DNA of 64,000 bases from Macquaria australasica (taxonomy: Eukaryota > Chordata > Actinopteri > Centrarchiformes > Percichthyidae). The notes below the pieces were generated by a model. The model searched no databases. It was given only the letters and a program-made list of their open reading frames with translations, and was not told the origin of the DNA. The translations under genes and the position numbers were made by a program. The stretch is from positions 2,330,001 to 2,394,000 of the forward strand of contig SEMN01000007.1 in assembly GCA_005408345.1 (NCBI GenBank), in the 5' to 3' direction. How positions within the stretch are numbered: the first letter of the stretch is position 1; each line of letters opens with the position of its first letter. This document shows, piece after piece, positions 1 through 12,110 of the stretch.

Positions 1-107
1 GTCAGCACGATGCGGAAAACAATGACGACAGTGAGCCAGATCTTGCCCACAAATGTAGAATGGTTGTGGATTTCTTCCAGCAGACGAGTCAGGAAACTCC
101 AACTCAT
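1..107 (-). CDS. gjc1: Gap junction gamma-1 (connexin 45/43.4-like), N-terminal part only
   Basis: Connexins form hexameric hemichannels in the plasma membrane that pair between cells as gap junctions. The 35 codons read on the minus strand begin MSWSFLTRLLEEIHNHSTFV and continue GKIWLTVVIVFRIVL. This is the cytoplasmic N-terminal helix and the start of transmembrane segment 1. The MSWSFLTRLLEEIHNHSTFVGKIWLT string is characteristic of the gamma connexins GJC1/Cx45 and fish Cx43.4, as I remember them. The ATG is at 105-107. The rest of the protein (extracellular loops with paired cysteines, TM2-4, C-tail) lies left of the window. Connexin coding regions are usually one exon, preceded by an intron in the 5' UTR, and that is what is seen here. 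A paralogous gamma connexin cannot be excluded from 35 residues. Confidence 0.88.
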   Translation of the reverse strand, partial: MSWSFLTRLLEEIHNHSTFVGKIWLTVVIVFRIVL

Positions 108-160
108 GGTAGTGGCAGGGAAACTACAGTGAGATTCAACATACACCTCCTGTTACTTCC
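108..160 (-). other. gjc1: gjc1 5'-UTR portion of the coding exon, with splice acceptor
   Basis: On the minus strand a pyrimidine tract ending CTCTCTCCACAG stops at 161. About 53 bases of leader then precede the start codon at 107. Connexin genes typically carry an intron in the 5' UTR just before a single coding exon, so this is the expected acceptor. It is inferred from sequence only. Confidence 0.7.
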
Positions 161-1835
161 CTGTGGAGAGAGCAGAAATGATTAACCTCTGTACCATGCA
201 TACAACACTATGAGTAATTCTAATAGTTCATTTAGATTTTGCCATTTAAAGACAAGTTAAAATCTGCCCAGAATTCAGTAGAAGAAATCAATTTACAAGC
301 ACTGCTTCCTTCTTAACAGTGTCCGATATGTGGAGAGAAAAACGAGAGTATTTATTAACCTGTCTTTTTGTGTGTGCCTCTCAATTTGTCTCTTTCCCAC
401 ACACAGAATAAACAGTTTTAATCCTACAAATAACGACACCCCACACTCCTCTGCTGTATTCACAAAGCATTTCAGCTCCAAGCACCTTGTCTTTCCTACT
501 GTATACATGGTTATGAAATCAAACACGTTTATCCTTGATTCTTTTAATAGCGGTGCCCTAAAGCTCATGTCTAAACATACCCTCGGCATTAGTACACAAA
601 GGGAAGAGTAATGACAACGCTGGAATGTTTAACCATAATTGCTATTATTAACTGAACGTCCCTGATGGGCATTTTACATTAGGTCATTACTATGTCTGAC
701 CATCTAGATGTTCCGTAAACTAAAAACGTTCTCATCTGGTTTAAGTTTGTGCTGAAAAACGACAAATGAAATACTAAAACCCTGAAGAGGAATCAGCAAA
801 ATGACTTCACTTCACTGCCACTTAAAGTATTATTAATATCAAGTACTGACTGCATCAATTATGCTTTTTTTTTTTTATAAATATCACTAAGTTACCATAG
901 TAATGTATTTTATTTACAATAAAAGCAATCCACATAAGGAGTAGTGTTGCTAGTGATGCTCAAGGTATGAGAGGGATAATACATTACAGGAAGTGTATTA
1001 TTATTTCAAACCCTTTCTCAAAACTCTTTTGCGGTTTGTTTAAAACTATAAAAACTATACTATTAGGTTTCTATCAGCTGTGGAATGTGAATTAACCTTT
1101 ATCCATTTACCTCTAATGAATTTGACATGACAAGACAAAAACTGTACAATTATCCATAATGGCACTAGTGCATTCTTATCAGACATTATTAGCATACTAA
1201 TATATGACATTAACAGCTTCATAACATCACCCTCCTATGATAGGAGGTAAGTAGTGTGTAAGCTCTCATAAACACACACATACCTTTAATAATCATTTGT
1301 GGATATTGAGCTGTTTTTGTTTTAAATGTGTTTTTGCTTTCACATTCATTGGTTTTCACATATAATGCAGACAAAGAACAGCATGTTTATAATTAATGGA
1401 TGGAACAACACAACAACAATATGGACTACCATTAGCTTTAAATACAACTCACCATGCTAACACATTTCTTTGTGCTGTAATTAGCTAGACAAGGCTGGGG
1501 TAAAGAGATGCTCTGAGGCAGTAGCACACTAGATGGCTAGCTAACAGGCTACACAGAGGTGAAGCAGCAGGAGGAGCACACACAAATCTCTGAAAAGATG
1601 AAGCAAGGAATGAAATCACTCTGTATGATTGAAATTAGTATAGAAAGTATAATTTCCTCTCTTGGTTGAATTTAGATCAAAATCCCTTTTTTCCTCTAGT
1701 GAAGTAGACCACCTCATACTGTACCTAACCTTGAAAAAACAAACTCTGTTTAACCTGCAGACATCCATTTGCCCAAAACCTACGCTGCAAACGAGTCACT
1801 CGTGACTAAAACTAAAAGGTTCAGACTGTTTCTCT

Positions 1836-1839
<4 letters not shown>

Positions 1840-1867
<28 letters not shown>
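1840..1867. repeat. (TG)n microsatellite
   Basis: An uninterrupted TG dinucleotide run of about 14 units preceded by a short TC tract. Confidence 0.97.
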
Positions 1868-1870
<3 letters not shown>

Positions 1871-2162
1871 AGTTCAGAGGGTTTCTTAGGATAGTGTATA
1901 TTCCAACAATCGAGGCTCCTACACGACTGCTTGTAATAACATGCACTTGACATCCATCTACCAACAGGAGACAGAGACTGAGGCAAACAAGGTTGGGTGA
2001 TAAAGGACCAGCCTTGAAGTTGTTCTGGGACTGTCACTGTATGAAGTCAATCATGTTATCACAATCATGTTTTGATCTTAGTGTGACCACACTATTTGGC
2101 CAAATTAGGCCCTCTGTGTGTGCCTGACCACATGAAAACATAACATGGGCTTTACTGTTATT

Positions 2163-2545
2163 TGTTTTATGACTGAAACAATTAATCAGTTAGTCAATGG
2201 GAAGAAAATTAGCCAGTAACAATTTTAATAATTGACTCTTTTCATGAAAATCGTTCAAGAAAAAAAAGAAACATTTGCTGGTTCCAGCTTTTCAAATGTC
2301 AGGATTTACTGATTTTCTCTGTTATATATCTGTAAATTGAATAAATGTTTGTTCTGGACTGTTGTTTGACTGTTGACAAAACAAGACATCTGAATATGTT
2401 CCAGTGTGACACCTTTCACTATTTTATGACATTTTATAAACTGAACAAGAGTTCAAGACTAATCAAAACAAAACTCGATAATAAAAATAATTGTTATTTG
2501 CTGTCCAAATTTGTTTTGATTAGTTATTACAAATTGAGAATTAAT
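2163..2545. repeat. Diverged copy of the ATTAATCGATTAATCG-type MITE family
   Basis: The left side carries ACAATTAATCAGTTAGTC and the interior has the family landmarks TTCCAGCTTTTCAAATGT, TTCTGGACTGTTG and CACTATTTTATGAC. It matches in order the better preserved copies at 3329, 40487 and 60803. This is a non-autonomous element with no coding capacity and degenerate ends. Confidence 0.7.
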
Positions 2546-2983
2546 TAATGCCAATTTACTGTTCTGCCCTCAATGCAAATTTACATACACACTGTGGATA
2601 TTATTGCAATAGAGTTGCTAAGTGGGAGGTGCTGCTAGATCCAGAAGTGTTTTCACCCCCATTCTGCATTCCCATTTCAATTTCTTCTTTCAGCGTCATC
2701 TTCAATGCTGTTTAACACACGAATCTCCCCGATAACGTAACAACAGGTTTTTGTTTTCAAATGTTCTTTTTCAGGTGACTTCATTTTTCAGTATGAAAAA
2801 CTCTGGCAACCCCAGATCAGATTAAAATGTATTTAGACAAGTGCAAATGAAATGTTATAAGTGCATATACAGGGCTCCCCACACTTTAACTGATGCCATG
2901 CCACTGAACATTTCTATCACTGACACTGTTTATAAAAGGCATATTGACACACTGTTGCATTGAGCTGGTGTGACACTTTACCC

Positions 2984-3008
2984 AACAAAAAATAAATAAA
3001 TAAATAAT
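2984..3008. repeat. (AAAT)n short tandem repeat
   Basis: Four to five tandem AAAT/ATAA units next to an A-rich stretch. Confidence 0.85.
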
Positions 3009-3328
3009 ACTTATATGAAACCCGGTCTAGCTGCTGTTAACATACTTCCTCATGTCTCACTCTGTAAATTAAAAAAAAAGTCCTGACTGTCTCATTAAGA
3101 GTCACATGCCCTCTAAAACTGCACATCTGGCCATGTTGTGTAATGTGGAAGCCCAGTAGCACAGCTATCACCACCCAAACACAAGTCTCGCAAGAAATTG
3201 GGAACACTCCTTCACATTGCTCATTTTCAGCTCAGCTCATCAGCGAAGAAAATCATGCTGCTGCACAGCAATATGGAGTGAAGCAAAATTAATTGCAAGC
3301 CATAAAATCATGCATTTTAGTTCATAAC

Positions 3329-3680
3329 TAGAGCTACAACGATCAGTCGATTAATTGATTGACAGAGAACTAATCGGCAATTATTTTGATAATCAATTAA
3401 TCATTTAAGTTATTTTTCAAGCAAAAAGTCAAAAAATGTGATTGTTCCAGGTCCTCAAATGTGAAAATGTGCCACTTTCCTTGGTCTTCCCTGATAATAA
3501 ATTGAATATTTTGGGGTTTTGGACTATTGGTCGGACAAACCAAGACATTTGATGTGGTCATCACATATTGTGATGGGCATTTTTCACTGTTTTCTAATGT
3601 TTTATAGACCAAACGATTAATCGATTAATTGAGAAAATAATTGGCAGATTAATCAATAACAAAAATAATCGTAGTCATAA
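3329..3680. repeat. MITE with ATTAATCGATT-rich terminal inverted repeats
   Basis: The left end reads AGAGCTACAACGATCAGTCG and the right end contains CGATTAATCGATTAATTGAG and ends near AATAATCGTAGTC, an inverted version of the left end. The interior carries TTTTGGACTATTGGTC and TTTTCACTGTTTTCTAATG. At least six other copies occur in this window. Its TIR resembles hAT-like fish MITEs, but the superfamily assignment is inferred. Confidence 0.85.
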
Positions 3681-4794
3681 AAATCCTAAGTAACACACAA
3701 CTTCTGAATAACAACAAAACACATTTAGGTCTAATTGATCCCCTTGTATGAAAGCAATTTCTCAAAAATAAAAACTTTATCCATGTTCTTACTAACTTTG
3801 AATATGCCCTGTGGAGTTTTAGTTGTAGTTAAATATTGAGAGGCATGTGAACAAGGACGAACATGCATGCCACAAGCATAGAAGTTATTTGATTTCTGCC
3901 AACTGCATTTTATTTTAAAAATTTTGTGGATCATTTCTATTGGTCACGATAGCATTTTACTCACCAACCTAGTTGTTACAGATTTGGCACTACTGGGAGG
4001 GATCCAGTTGGGCAAGCAACACAAGTAGTCAGACAACAATCCCCCAAGTTTACTATTCTTACTTTGAAGGGAAAACAGAGCCTCACCCTCCCAACACAAA
4101 CACAACCCAATGGAATAATAAGATGAACACGTTTAGATGATTATCTTTGAATTTTTGTTGCCAGATGTTTGTGATAAACATAGGACCCTCTCTTGTTAAA
4201 CATGTATGCATCAAACCAGAGACTGCCGTCAACACCTTTTCTGTATCTATGTGAAACCACTGAATGCAGTGGTAAGTGGACCAGGAAATAAACCCCACAG
4301 ATATGTCTTTACGTAAAAGTGTGAATTTAGTCCATTCATTCTTTGCAAAAAAACCTGCCTAGGCTCAAAATGTAGCAACAGCTCCATAGCCCAAGTTGCT
4401 ATGTAGCAACATCGAATGCCCGAAGGTGATACTGTGCATTTTCCCCAGATGTCTCCCAGCCCCAGACCGACAGCCTCCAGTTTCCTACAGTGCCAGTAAA
4501 AAAACTATTTGTGGAGTTTAACTTTAAAGAGCAGGCAGCCTCGTACATGCCTGTCTAAGAAGGCTTCAAGCTGTGAACGGGAAGGTTTGTGGTTTCCTTC
4601 AAAGCCGTTAAAGTGATGCTCCACCCAAAATCTATCTTTTGAGTATGAAACATTCACCCACTATTAACTTGAATGGCAACTGTAAAAAGTTTGTAGTTTG
4701 CTGACACTGCACTTCCTTTTTTTAAGTATATTTTAGGGGGGATTCTTTCCTTGATTAGAGACATACTATTCACTAGAAAGCTGACGGGGAAAAA

Positions 4795-4882
4795 AGGGAA
4801 ATGAGAGGAGGGAATGACATGTAACAAAGGTCCCTGGATGGACTCAAACCAGGTGCGCTGCAGTCCACATGGTCAGCATCTT
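4795..4882 (-). repeat. Possible tRNA-derived SINE relic
   Basis: The stretch AATGACATGTAACAAAGGTC followed by TGGATGGACTCAAACCAGGT and GCGCTGCAGTCCACATGG resembles the tRNA-like head (box B region, reversed) of tRNA-derived SINEs common in fish genomes. It cannot fold as an intact tRNA and is too short and diverged to be a gene. The assignment is by resemblance only. Confidence 0.4.
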
Positions 4883-6521
4883 TGTGCATCATATAATGTG
4901 TATGCGTTTTAAGTCTAAGTTTGCTACATCTACCGTTGTGAAGAGAAAGCAATAAAAATGAAATCAGGTGGTAATAACAGATCTGAGTCTTCTGTTTAGC
5001 CTCTTGAGGAAGTAGCTGATTCCATGTTGTGCCCGGGAACCCATCAGTCGAGTACAACAGGACTTCAGACCAACAAACAAGCTGGAGGCAGGATTGTCAG
5101 GCTAGCCAATGAGCATTAATAAAGACTGAATCAGATATAAAGAGCAATGACAAAAACGGGCAGATCAAATTTCTTTCACTACGATGCCCTTATTACCACT
5201 ACGTCGTGGCAAACTTACTTAACAAAATAACGATCTGTCGTGAGGAAATGCTACAACGAAGGATTGCAAGTGTAATTACCCAAACTTTAGATATAGCATC
5301 TCCTATCACTGTACATCCAGAGTGGAGCCCACAGGGGTACAGGGGCCAGATCTACTCAAAGATGTCACACATGACGTGATGTAGACACAAGCCTCTAGCA
5401 TGGAGTGCTAATTTGTCATGGCGAAGAAGCCAATACAAGTACACTATGTTTGCATAAGACATCCATCATCCAGCTAAATAGAGCTAGGAACTACCCAGTA
5501 TTACTATATGAACTGGAGAATTACTGCCTTGTACAAGGGCGTCTCAGTTGTAGTAATTATTTTGCTCTTCTGCCCATAAATGTAAAGTCTTTTCAGTGAG
5601 AAGCCTACTTTGTCTTACCTTCACATTTCACCATATGTGGTTTTACTATGAAAGTAAACACAATCCACTGATTACATTCTGCCTCTTCTGCAAAATGTGC
5701 CCTTAATATTAGTGTATCTTTGATTTGATTATCATTACAAGGAGAGTTCTGGAAAAAAAGACAGATTCCAGGTTTCTAGTGTTTATCTTCAACAAGTGAT
5801 AGTAATAACAAATTGCAAAATCTTTTTGCTATTTGTTATTTTGGACTACAAACAAGCATTTTTTGGACATACTACTTGTAAGACTTATTTTACATGAACC
5901 AGCACAGGTCCTACTACTACTCCTCCTTCTACTACTGCTACTACAACTAATAATTAAAAAGTAGTAATACATCTTAGTGTCTTTACAGCACAGGGTCTAA
6001 TGAATTTAAATCATCATTCTGTGTATTTTTGCATATTGAAGTAAGTCGTATTACCTCTTTTTGCTTTATCCTTCGTATCCTACTTGTTTTCCCAGCCAGA
6101 ATTCAGAGATATTTCAAACCCCATGTGCCTGCAAAGCCAACAGAGATAACACCATAAAACATCTGTTTAATCAAATTTCTCACAGTTGTTATACTTGACA
6201 GAATTCTTAATTGACAGTTTCATGGTGATTTTAAATAGCACATGTATGTAAATGTTTTTCTTCATGTTTTAACTCATAAAGCTTTCACTTTATAACTCTG
6301 CTTTTCCTGTAGTTTGAAATCTAAAATGCATTTCATTGTAGCAGAAAAACTGAATATTACAATTAAAGCTGTCAAAGTTAGCCTATATGTTCTTCCAATG
6401 ACTAATCATTTCATTCTCATTTATTTTCTGCTGAAAAAATACCATAATATAAAGGGTGCACAGCTTTTTTTCAGATCAACTACACAAAAAAGAAAAGCTT
6501 GCAAAACCACAGACCCATTAT

Positions 6522-6561
6522 AATATATATCTATATATCTATCTATATATATACTACATAT
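6522..6561. repeat. TA/TATC-rich simple repeat
   Basis: An imperfect run of TATATATC and TATCTATA units. Confidence 0.85.
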
Positions 6562-6668
6562 ATCAGTGTGAGCCCAACATCTATGGACTGACAGGATAAA
6601 TAATTAAAATTAATTTATGTACTTCTTATTATCTTAGGAATCACATAGGTACTGCAATGAATAGTCAA

Positions 6669-7150
6669 TTAATTATGGAAGCCCATTACGCCAGTAAAAA
6701 ATTAAAAATAAAAAAAGTTGAAATTATGAGATAAAAAGTCATAATTATGAGATATTTTCAAACAACAATGAGAGTAGCAGCTCTTTGAGTTCTCCTGGTT
6801 AATTTGTCAGAAATGGATCGTGAGCACATTGAGGACTTTAAACGTGGCTTTACAACAAATGAAATACTTCAGGTGCTGATTCACATGGGACTGAAGAAGC
6901 AGTTCTGGCGTAGAAAGAATAAAACCAATGTGACAGAGGTGGAAACCTTCATTGAACAGCAACTTAACTTAATCCAACATCAAACATTTACAAAAGTCAG
7001 CTGTTACAGTTGCCTTATTTAGGATTGCATATCGTTTGCATGGGGTTACTAATTTCGACTTTTTATCTCATAATTTCGACTTTTTTATCTCATAATTATG
7101 ACTTTTTTCATCTTTTTTTTTTACCGGCGGAAATGGGCTTCCATAATTAA
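6669..7150. mobile_element. Non-autonomous DNA transposon with TTAA target duplications and a transposase relic
   Basis: The 474-bp element runs from 6673 (TTATGGAAGCCCATTACGCC) to 7146 (reverse complement TTATGGAAGCCCATTTCCGC), flanked by TTAA at 6669-6672 and 7147-7150. Inside each end, ATTATGAGATAAAAAGTC-type units are repeated in inverted orientation. The middle carries an open frame (6804-7022, plus) beginning MSEMDREHIEDFKRGFTTNE and containing WRRKNKTNV. This resembles the N-terminal helix-turn-helix region of integrase-core transposase-like proteins frequent in fish. The catalytic part is missing. TTAA target sites suggest Kolobok or piggyBac-like mobilisation, but the family assignment is inferred. 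Confidence 0.75.
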
Positions 7151-7674
7151 TCAATTGGACAGAAAATGAACAAACATGATGGATAATGATAGTTAGTTTC
7201 ACCCCCTTGACCTTCAACCCACAACTGGAGATATCATTTTGGATGCTAGCAACGTTAAGCTAACGTCAAGTCAACTAACGTTAAGGAAAGACTGTCAAAA
7301 AGTTTGACAAGAGGGTTGTTTTTTCGTTTTAACCTCGACGAGAATATGTCGTATTAATGCTTATTAATGCCCATCAATTACTATCAAAGAATATTTGTCA
7401 AGTTATGCTAACTTAAAACCCCTGTAAAATATAATAGACAATATTAACGTTGACCTGCATGTGAGTAGTAACACACATTAGTAGCATACATAGCTACATC
7501 AGCTATCCTAGCATGATTCTTTGATTAGTCAAAATTCATCCCAATGGTATTTCCAGTACCTTACCTTTTCATTATAAACTTCTAGTAATTTTTCCTCAAA
7601 CATACTTTCACAAGTAACAGTAGACCAACATACATTTGCCCACCTCGTGTGTGAATCCACAATGGCATCCTCAC

Positions 7675-7830
7675 CTCTTCAGACGCACATTTGGCGCCGC
7701 TCCACTCCGTCAGAAAGCTGGATCAACATTGACCCTTCACAAATCCACCGGCAAGATACGGTACTTCTGTGCATGGGAAATAAAATCTTCATCGCCGAAT
7801 TACAGGAAAAAGTACAGTATTGACGTTCTC
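7675..7830 (-). promoter_or_regulatory. Candidate gjc1 5'-UTR leader exon and promoter region
   Basis: On the minus strand a strong donor, CTGAAGAG|GTGAGG, follows a CpG-containing stretch (GGAGCGGCGCC at about 7691-7701) that stands out from the AT-rich surroundings. Together with the acceptor at 161 this could be the non-coding first exon of gjc1, with an intron of about 7.5 kb. The exon start is not defined. There is no transcript evidence, and it could be a chance donor. Confidence 0.33.
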
Positions 7831-7975
7831 TCATAAAAATGTAGTAAAAGCTTTAAGTGAGTTAAGTTCTTACTAATTTGAGTGTTAAATTGACTTTGTG
7901 TCCCCGGAGACTGGTCTGGAGAGGTAGAGATGAGCAGAGGAAGACAAACGGGCTGGTGAACGGCAAGGAGGGGCT

Positions 7976-7998
7976 TGTGTGTGTGTGTGTGTGTGTGT
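7976..7998. repeat. (TG)n microsatellite
   Basis: A run of TG repeats of about 11 units followed by a purine-rich AGAG tract. Confidence 0.95.
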
Positions 7999-8890
7999 AA
8001 GAGAAAGAGAGAGAGCAGACAGAAAGAGTAAGTCAAGCATCATAAGGCAGATCCTTATTGACATTGTTGTAAAAGGCAAAAAAAATATATAGCTCTCCAT
8101 TCTCCATTGTGCAAATGCACAACTTTCTGTACATACTTGTATCCAATAAATATAAATTATTGGAACATAATATGGTCTTTTTAAGATTTTTTTAAATGAA
8201 AATACTGTCATGGTCAAATACAGTCAATGGCACACCTGCATTTGTTTCTCACTGCATCCCTGATTACATAAGTCTTAATCTTGTGTGGTAAATACCAGTT
8301 CTACTACTATGTAAAAACATTGCACTGCCACAGTCCATTATTCTGTAGCCGCATATTTTCTAAGGTTATGACGTATTTCCTTCATCTTTGTCTATCTGTC
8401 ATCGTGGACTGGAAGATAATCTAGAGACAAATGAGGATTTTGTCTTTAAAAGGCATGTTTATCCACTCCAGACAGGGCAGATACACAGGTGTTGCTTCAT
8501 TAACAATGCACAGAGATGGTTTACGATTAGGTTAGTGCAGCAGAGCATGTCAAAAATGTGTTGTTATGATACTACTACACCTTTTTGAGTAGAATGCTAA
8601 GGTTCATTGCAAAGTTTCTGGGTTCCTCCAGTTCTTCTCGTTCTGGCTGCAACAAACGGTAGAAAGAGTTGGTCATGAGTTAGGGCTTTATGAGAAGGGC
8701 AAAGACCAGAGTTGTCAGACAACACATATATTTACCACGCTGTTGTCTTTAGACAGAGTCTGAAACTGAACAGACACCAAAAGTTTGTTTCATCTTCTTC
8801 CATCAGGCTTTGGATACAAATCGTGGATCCGTAAAGTTTGTTTCGTCAGGAGCTTTTTGTCTTTTGCTATCAGGTCCTCAACAAGCTGCC
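7999..8890. other. Non-coding stretch between gjc1 candidate leader and phospho1; nothing recognised
   Basis: No exon, RNA gene or clear repeat boundary is visible. Short open frames lack codon structure or domain similarity. Confidence 0.5.
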
Positions 8891-10130
8891 TTAAAGGTGC
8901 ACTCCATGAATTTTACACATAGAGGTCAGTTTATCCGTCCTGGAGAAACTCAGCCTGTAAAAACAGCTGTGTAATGTCATCTGTAGTTCTGGTGGGAGCT
9001 TTCTAAAGTCCCTGAAGATATGAACAGCCTGTGTACAGACTGGGTGTGTGAAATTTAAGGGCAGTTAACAGGCACTGGGGCTCTGATGAAAGATGCTATC
9101 TAGTTGCATTGTGGGAATTATAGGATCCAGGGTTTTTTGACACGTACATTTCAGCAACAAGGAAGTGCTCCTACTCCTGTCTACACCGGATGTGGAAATG
9201 TGTTGCGTTGTGTAGACTGACATGTGCTGCTTGTGATTTTAGCAAATATCTGATCTGATATCTGTCTTATACTATAACGCAGAGCATGAATGACTGACAG
9301 AGCTGGAAGAAAATACAGCAGTCTGACAAACATCAACTGCTATTTACATAGAGGTGCTAATTAGATATGATTCTGATATAATAGTCATGGTGACTGGTCA
9401 GAATATGTTGGTATTTGTGTTTTTGTATTATGTGTTTATGATAAATAATATGATATCATAACAGGAGTTGTCTGAGTGGCTGTGCAAAACCTGTTAATAC
9501 AATATTTCCTCATCCAGAACAGAGTCACAGGAGAGAATCATTTGGTTGGTTACACTATTACACACAGTCCAGTTTTACACTACTTGGGCTTAGTATTGTG
9601 TAACAAGCTGATTATTCCAATTTATATTATCAGTAAAATATAAAATATACTGTGTTGATAAATCTGATTTAAGACCAACAAAGTAAAAATCATTGGGGTT
9701 TAGTGATCATTTGTGAAGAATGTAAATATTGTTAATAAGTTAGCATCAGAGATCTTGAACAAAGTACTGTAAGCTAGTTAAGGCTGAACGTAACTTTGTG
9801 CCAAAGAACATTCTTTTAATCTGATATCTGCGGCCGGTGTTGTCAGGCCTTACACCCTCGTAAATGTGGACGTGTGTTCCCAACTTTGAGAAATGAATGG
9901 TAGACTGTGTGAACTGTTCAGGACTGTGACTTTTTACATGTATTTATAGCCCAAAATAGCAACCGGAAATTAAAAGACAACACGGGAAATGGAGCAATGT
10001 CAGTAGATTAAATGTCAGGATATCTCGGCGTCTGCTGCTTCAATTTTGACCATTCTCTTTTGAATCTGTCTCTCGCAAGTCCCTTAACTTCATGTAAGCG
10101 CGATACTAAATTGCTGGAGTACCCCTTTAA
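8891..10130. repeat. TTAA-ended repeat with AAAGGNNNACTCCA terminal repeats (possibly composite)
   Basis: The left end is TTAAAGGTGCACTCCATGAA and the right end, reverse complemented, is TTAAAGGGGTACTCCAGCAA. The two are therefore inverted repeats with TTAA borders. The right 330 bases (about 9800-10130) match in orientation and motif order a repeat I recognise as common in fish (landmarks CTCGCAAGTCCCTTAACTTC and ATTTATAGCCCAAAATAGC). The left 250 bases contain the landmark CATTGTGGGAATTATAGG. The central 500 bases are unremarkable, so this may be two neighbouring elements rather than one. Confidence 0.6.
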
Positions 10131-11960
10131 TAACACCATGGACTACTTTTGACAAAAACATTTGGTTCTGATCATTTTCAACTACGTATTTTACTTTGTA
10201 TGCCCCATAAGACTCAGTATTCTATTATATCAAACACTGCATGGCCTCTGTTCAGTTTTCCTCAACTGCTACAGCTTCTGCAGATAACTCATGAATAGAA
10301 TCAAAGCTTCTCACAATGCAGTGATGCATATTTTGTGATACTGAACATCCTCAAGGATATGCAGATACAATTCAAGCATTGTTTTTTTTTTTTCTGTGGC
10401 CGATGAGATACAAGCGAAGCAATCTTATATCTCCACCGTTTATCTCAAGGACACAAACGTAGGCTCAGGCAGCCCACACTTCACTCTCCTTTCCATTTGT
10501 TGCTAACTGACTGTTTCTGCCGCTGCTCAAAGCTATTAGCTTGACTTTTGGCTGGCATTGTATTCTTAAACTATCAGCAGAAGAATCAAACACAGAGGAG
10601 TGGAAACACTTACAACCCTAATCAACCTGATAGCGTTTTGGCATAGGAAATCCCCATCCTAATTCAGAGCGACCTCTTACAAGGCCCAAGTCCCTTAACT
10701 GAGTTATCTTTCACCTCGGAAGGAGTAATTGAATGGAGAAAAATCAATGAGGGTATCCATAAAAGCAATCATCGGATAATCCTGCCAATTTAAAACATTT
10801 TAACAGTTGAGTGTCTTCTGTTATTGGTGGGGGGAAGGGCTGTATCAGCTGGTATGTGGATATTGACAGGGAGGTACAACAGGAGGCGGCGAGGCTGTCA
10901 TTGACGAGTTCGAGATCCTCAAATACAATTTGTCATCATTCTCCACAGATTGATGTTAATTGGGTTTTCTATTACCTGTGAAGGTCATTGAAAATTGGGT
11001 TGGACAGCAAGTTATCTTTTGCCTATTTAATCATAATGGACACAGCATGTACTTCTCCGCTAACAATGTCAACCTCAAAATGACCTAAATTGAAGGATCA
11101 ATTCTGGAAGGATCAATTGAGCTGAGAGTTGCAAAAGTCCAGAGCTAACAGAGAGGATTTCCAAAGAGTGATGGCTAAATCATATTGGAAGAAGAAGGCA
11201 ACACATAAGTAAGAAAAACAAAGTGTGACTGTACAGTCAGCTTTTTGCTGGTGACGTTGTCATTAGGGGTCCTGGACTGACAACAGAAAATATAATGGTA
11301 GACAACAACAATGACATGGAATCACCCGAGGGACGGAGTGACAGAATAAATCAGAGAGAGGGAATCAGATGTGTAGAGGGAACAATGTTGGATAAATTGG
11401 ATGCAAAGATAGACACATGGAATGTCTTTATCTGATCTGACAGAAGTCAAACCAGAAAGGAAGACGTCAGTGTAGGGGAAGAGATAAAATAGGGGTTAAA
11501 TGCAGAAACAAGGTTATGGCAGGTGAAATGGACACAAAAACGACTGAACTGCACACAAGCTGAATCAACAAATTACTTGGCTGACTTCAGCAGCATCTCA
11601 CTCTCACATGGTGCTGGTGACATGGAGCACGCACAAACACCACATGTCATCTCCGTCACCACAGCCTTGAGCCTTTGCTGTCATATTCTCTGAGAGATGT
11701 TTCATGAATTCACATCAGCGCTACTGTTTACGCCGAAGGAAGCCTCATTCTGTTGTTGTCACATTGGTTTTCTCATTAATCAAGTGCAACACAACTCCCC
11801 TGTTAGCTCGAATGCTTGGTAATACTGTAAGATCTGACTGAAGAAATGTCTGTTACTGTGCAGGAGACTCCTAAGTAGTTTTGACGGGGATACGTTGACT
11901 TGGCGCCATCTTCTGGTCAAGAGATGTATGCAGTAGTTAAATTCTGCAGGTACTTCAAAC
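10131..11960. other. Intergenic sequence without genes; possible conserved non-coding stretch
   Basis: I see no exon or RNA gene. Positions 10740-11130 are less repetitive than their surroundings and contain several TAAT/ATTA cores, a CAATTAA-type cluster and no simple repeats. This is the texture of a developmental enhancer, but sequence alone cannot show conservation. Confidence 0.4.
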
Positions 11961-12110
11961 CAGTGGTTCCCAACCTTTTTGGCTTGTCAAACAAAGCTCT
12001 TAAAACAAAACTCACGGGTTATGACCTTAGCGTGGACATGAGTTAGAGGAAGTTCATTAAAATAATTTTTAAAAGCCTAGGAGCTGAAAGTATTAAATTT
12101 TACTTATATT
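11961..12110 (+). repeat. hAT-like element end (CAGTGGTTCCCAACC), truncated
   Basis: It begins CAGTGGTTCCCAACCTTTTT, the typical left end of a fish hAT-derived non-autonomous family also seen at 56113-56503 and, inverted, at 37595-37612. I find no matching right end, so the right border is arbitrary. Confidence 0.6.

Larger units (their letters stand above)
161..7674 (-). other. Putative gjc1 5'-UTR intron; no genes seen
   Basis: This is AT-rich sequence in which I find no convincing coding exon on either strand. It holds several dispersed repeats and microsatellites, listed separately. Short open frames here have no recognisable domain or coding character. The exception is a decayed transposase fragment at about 6.8-7.0 kb. 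Calling it an intron depends on the candidate leader exon near 7.7 kb; otherwise it is intergenic. Confidence 0.45.

Noticed and set aside
4838..4882. Possible tRNA gene
   Set aside because: Only a box-B-like part in a diverged SINE-like context. No full cloverleaf can be drawn.
7800..8217. Minus-strand open frames with His/Thr runs
   Set aside because: They are produced by the TG microsatellite at 7976-7998, with no domain or splice support.
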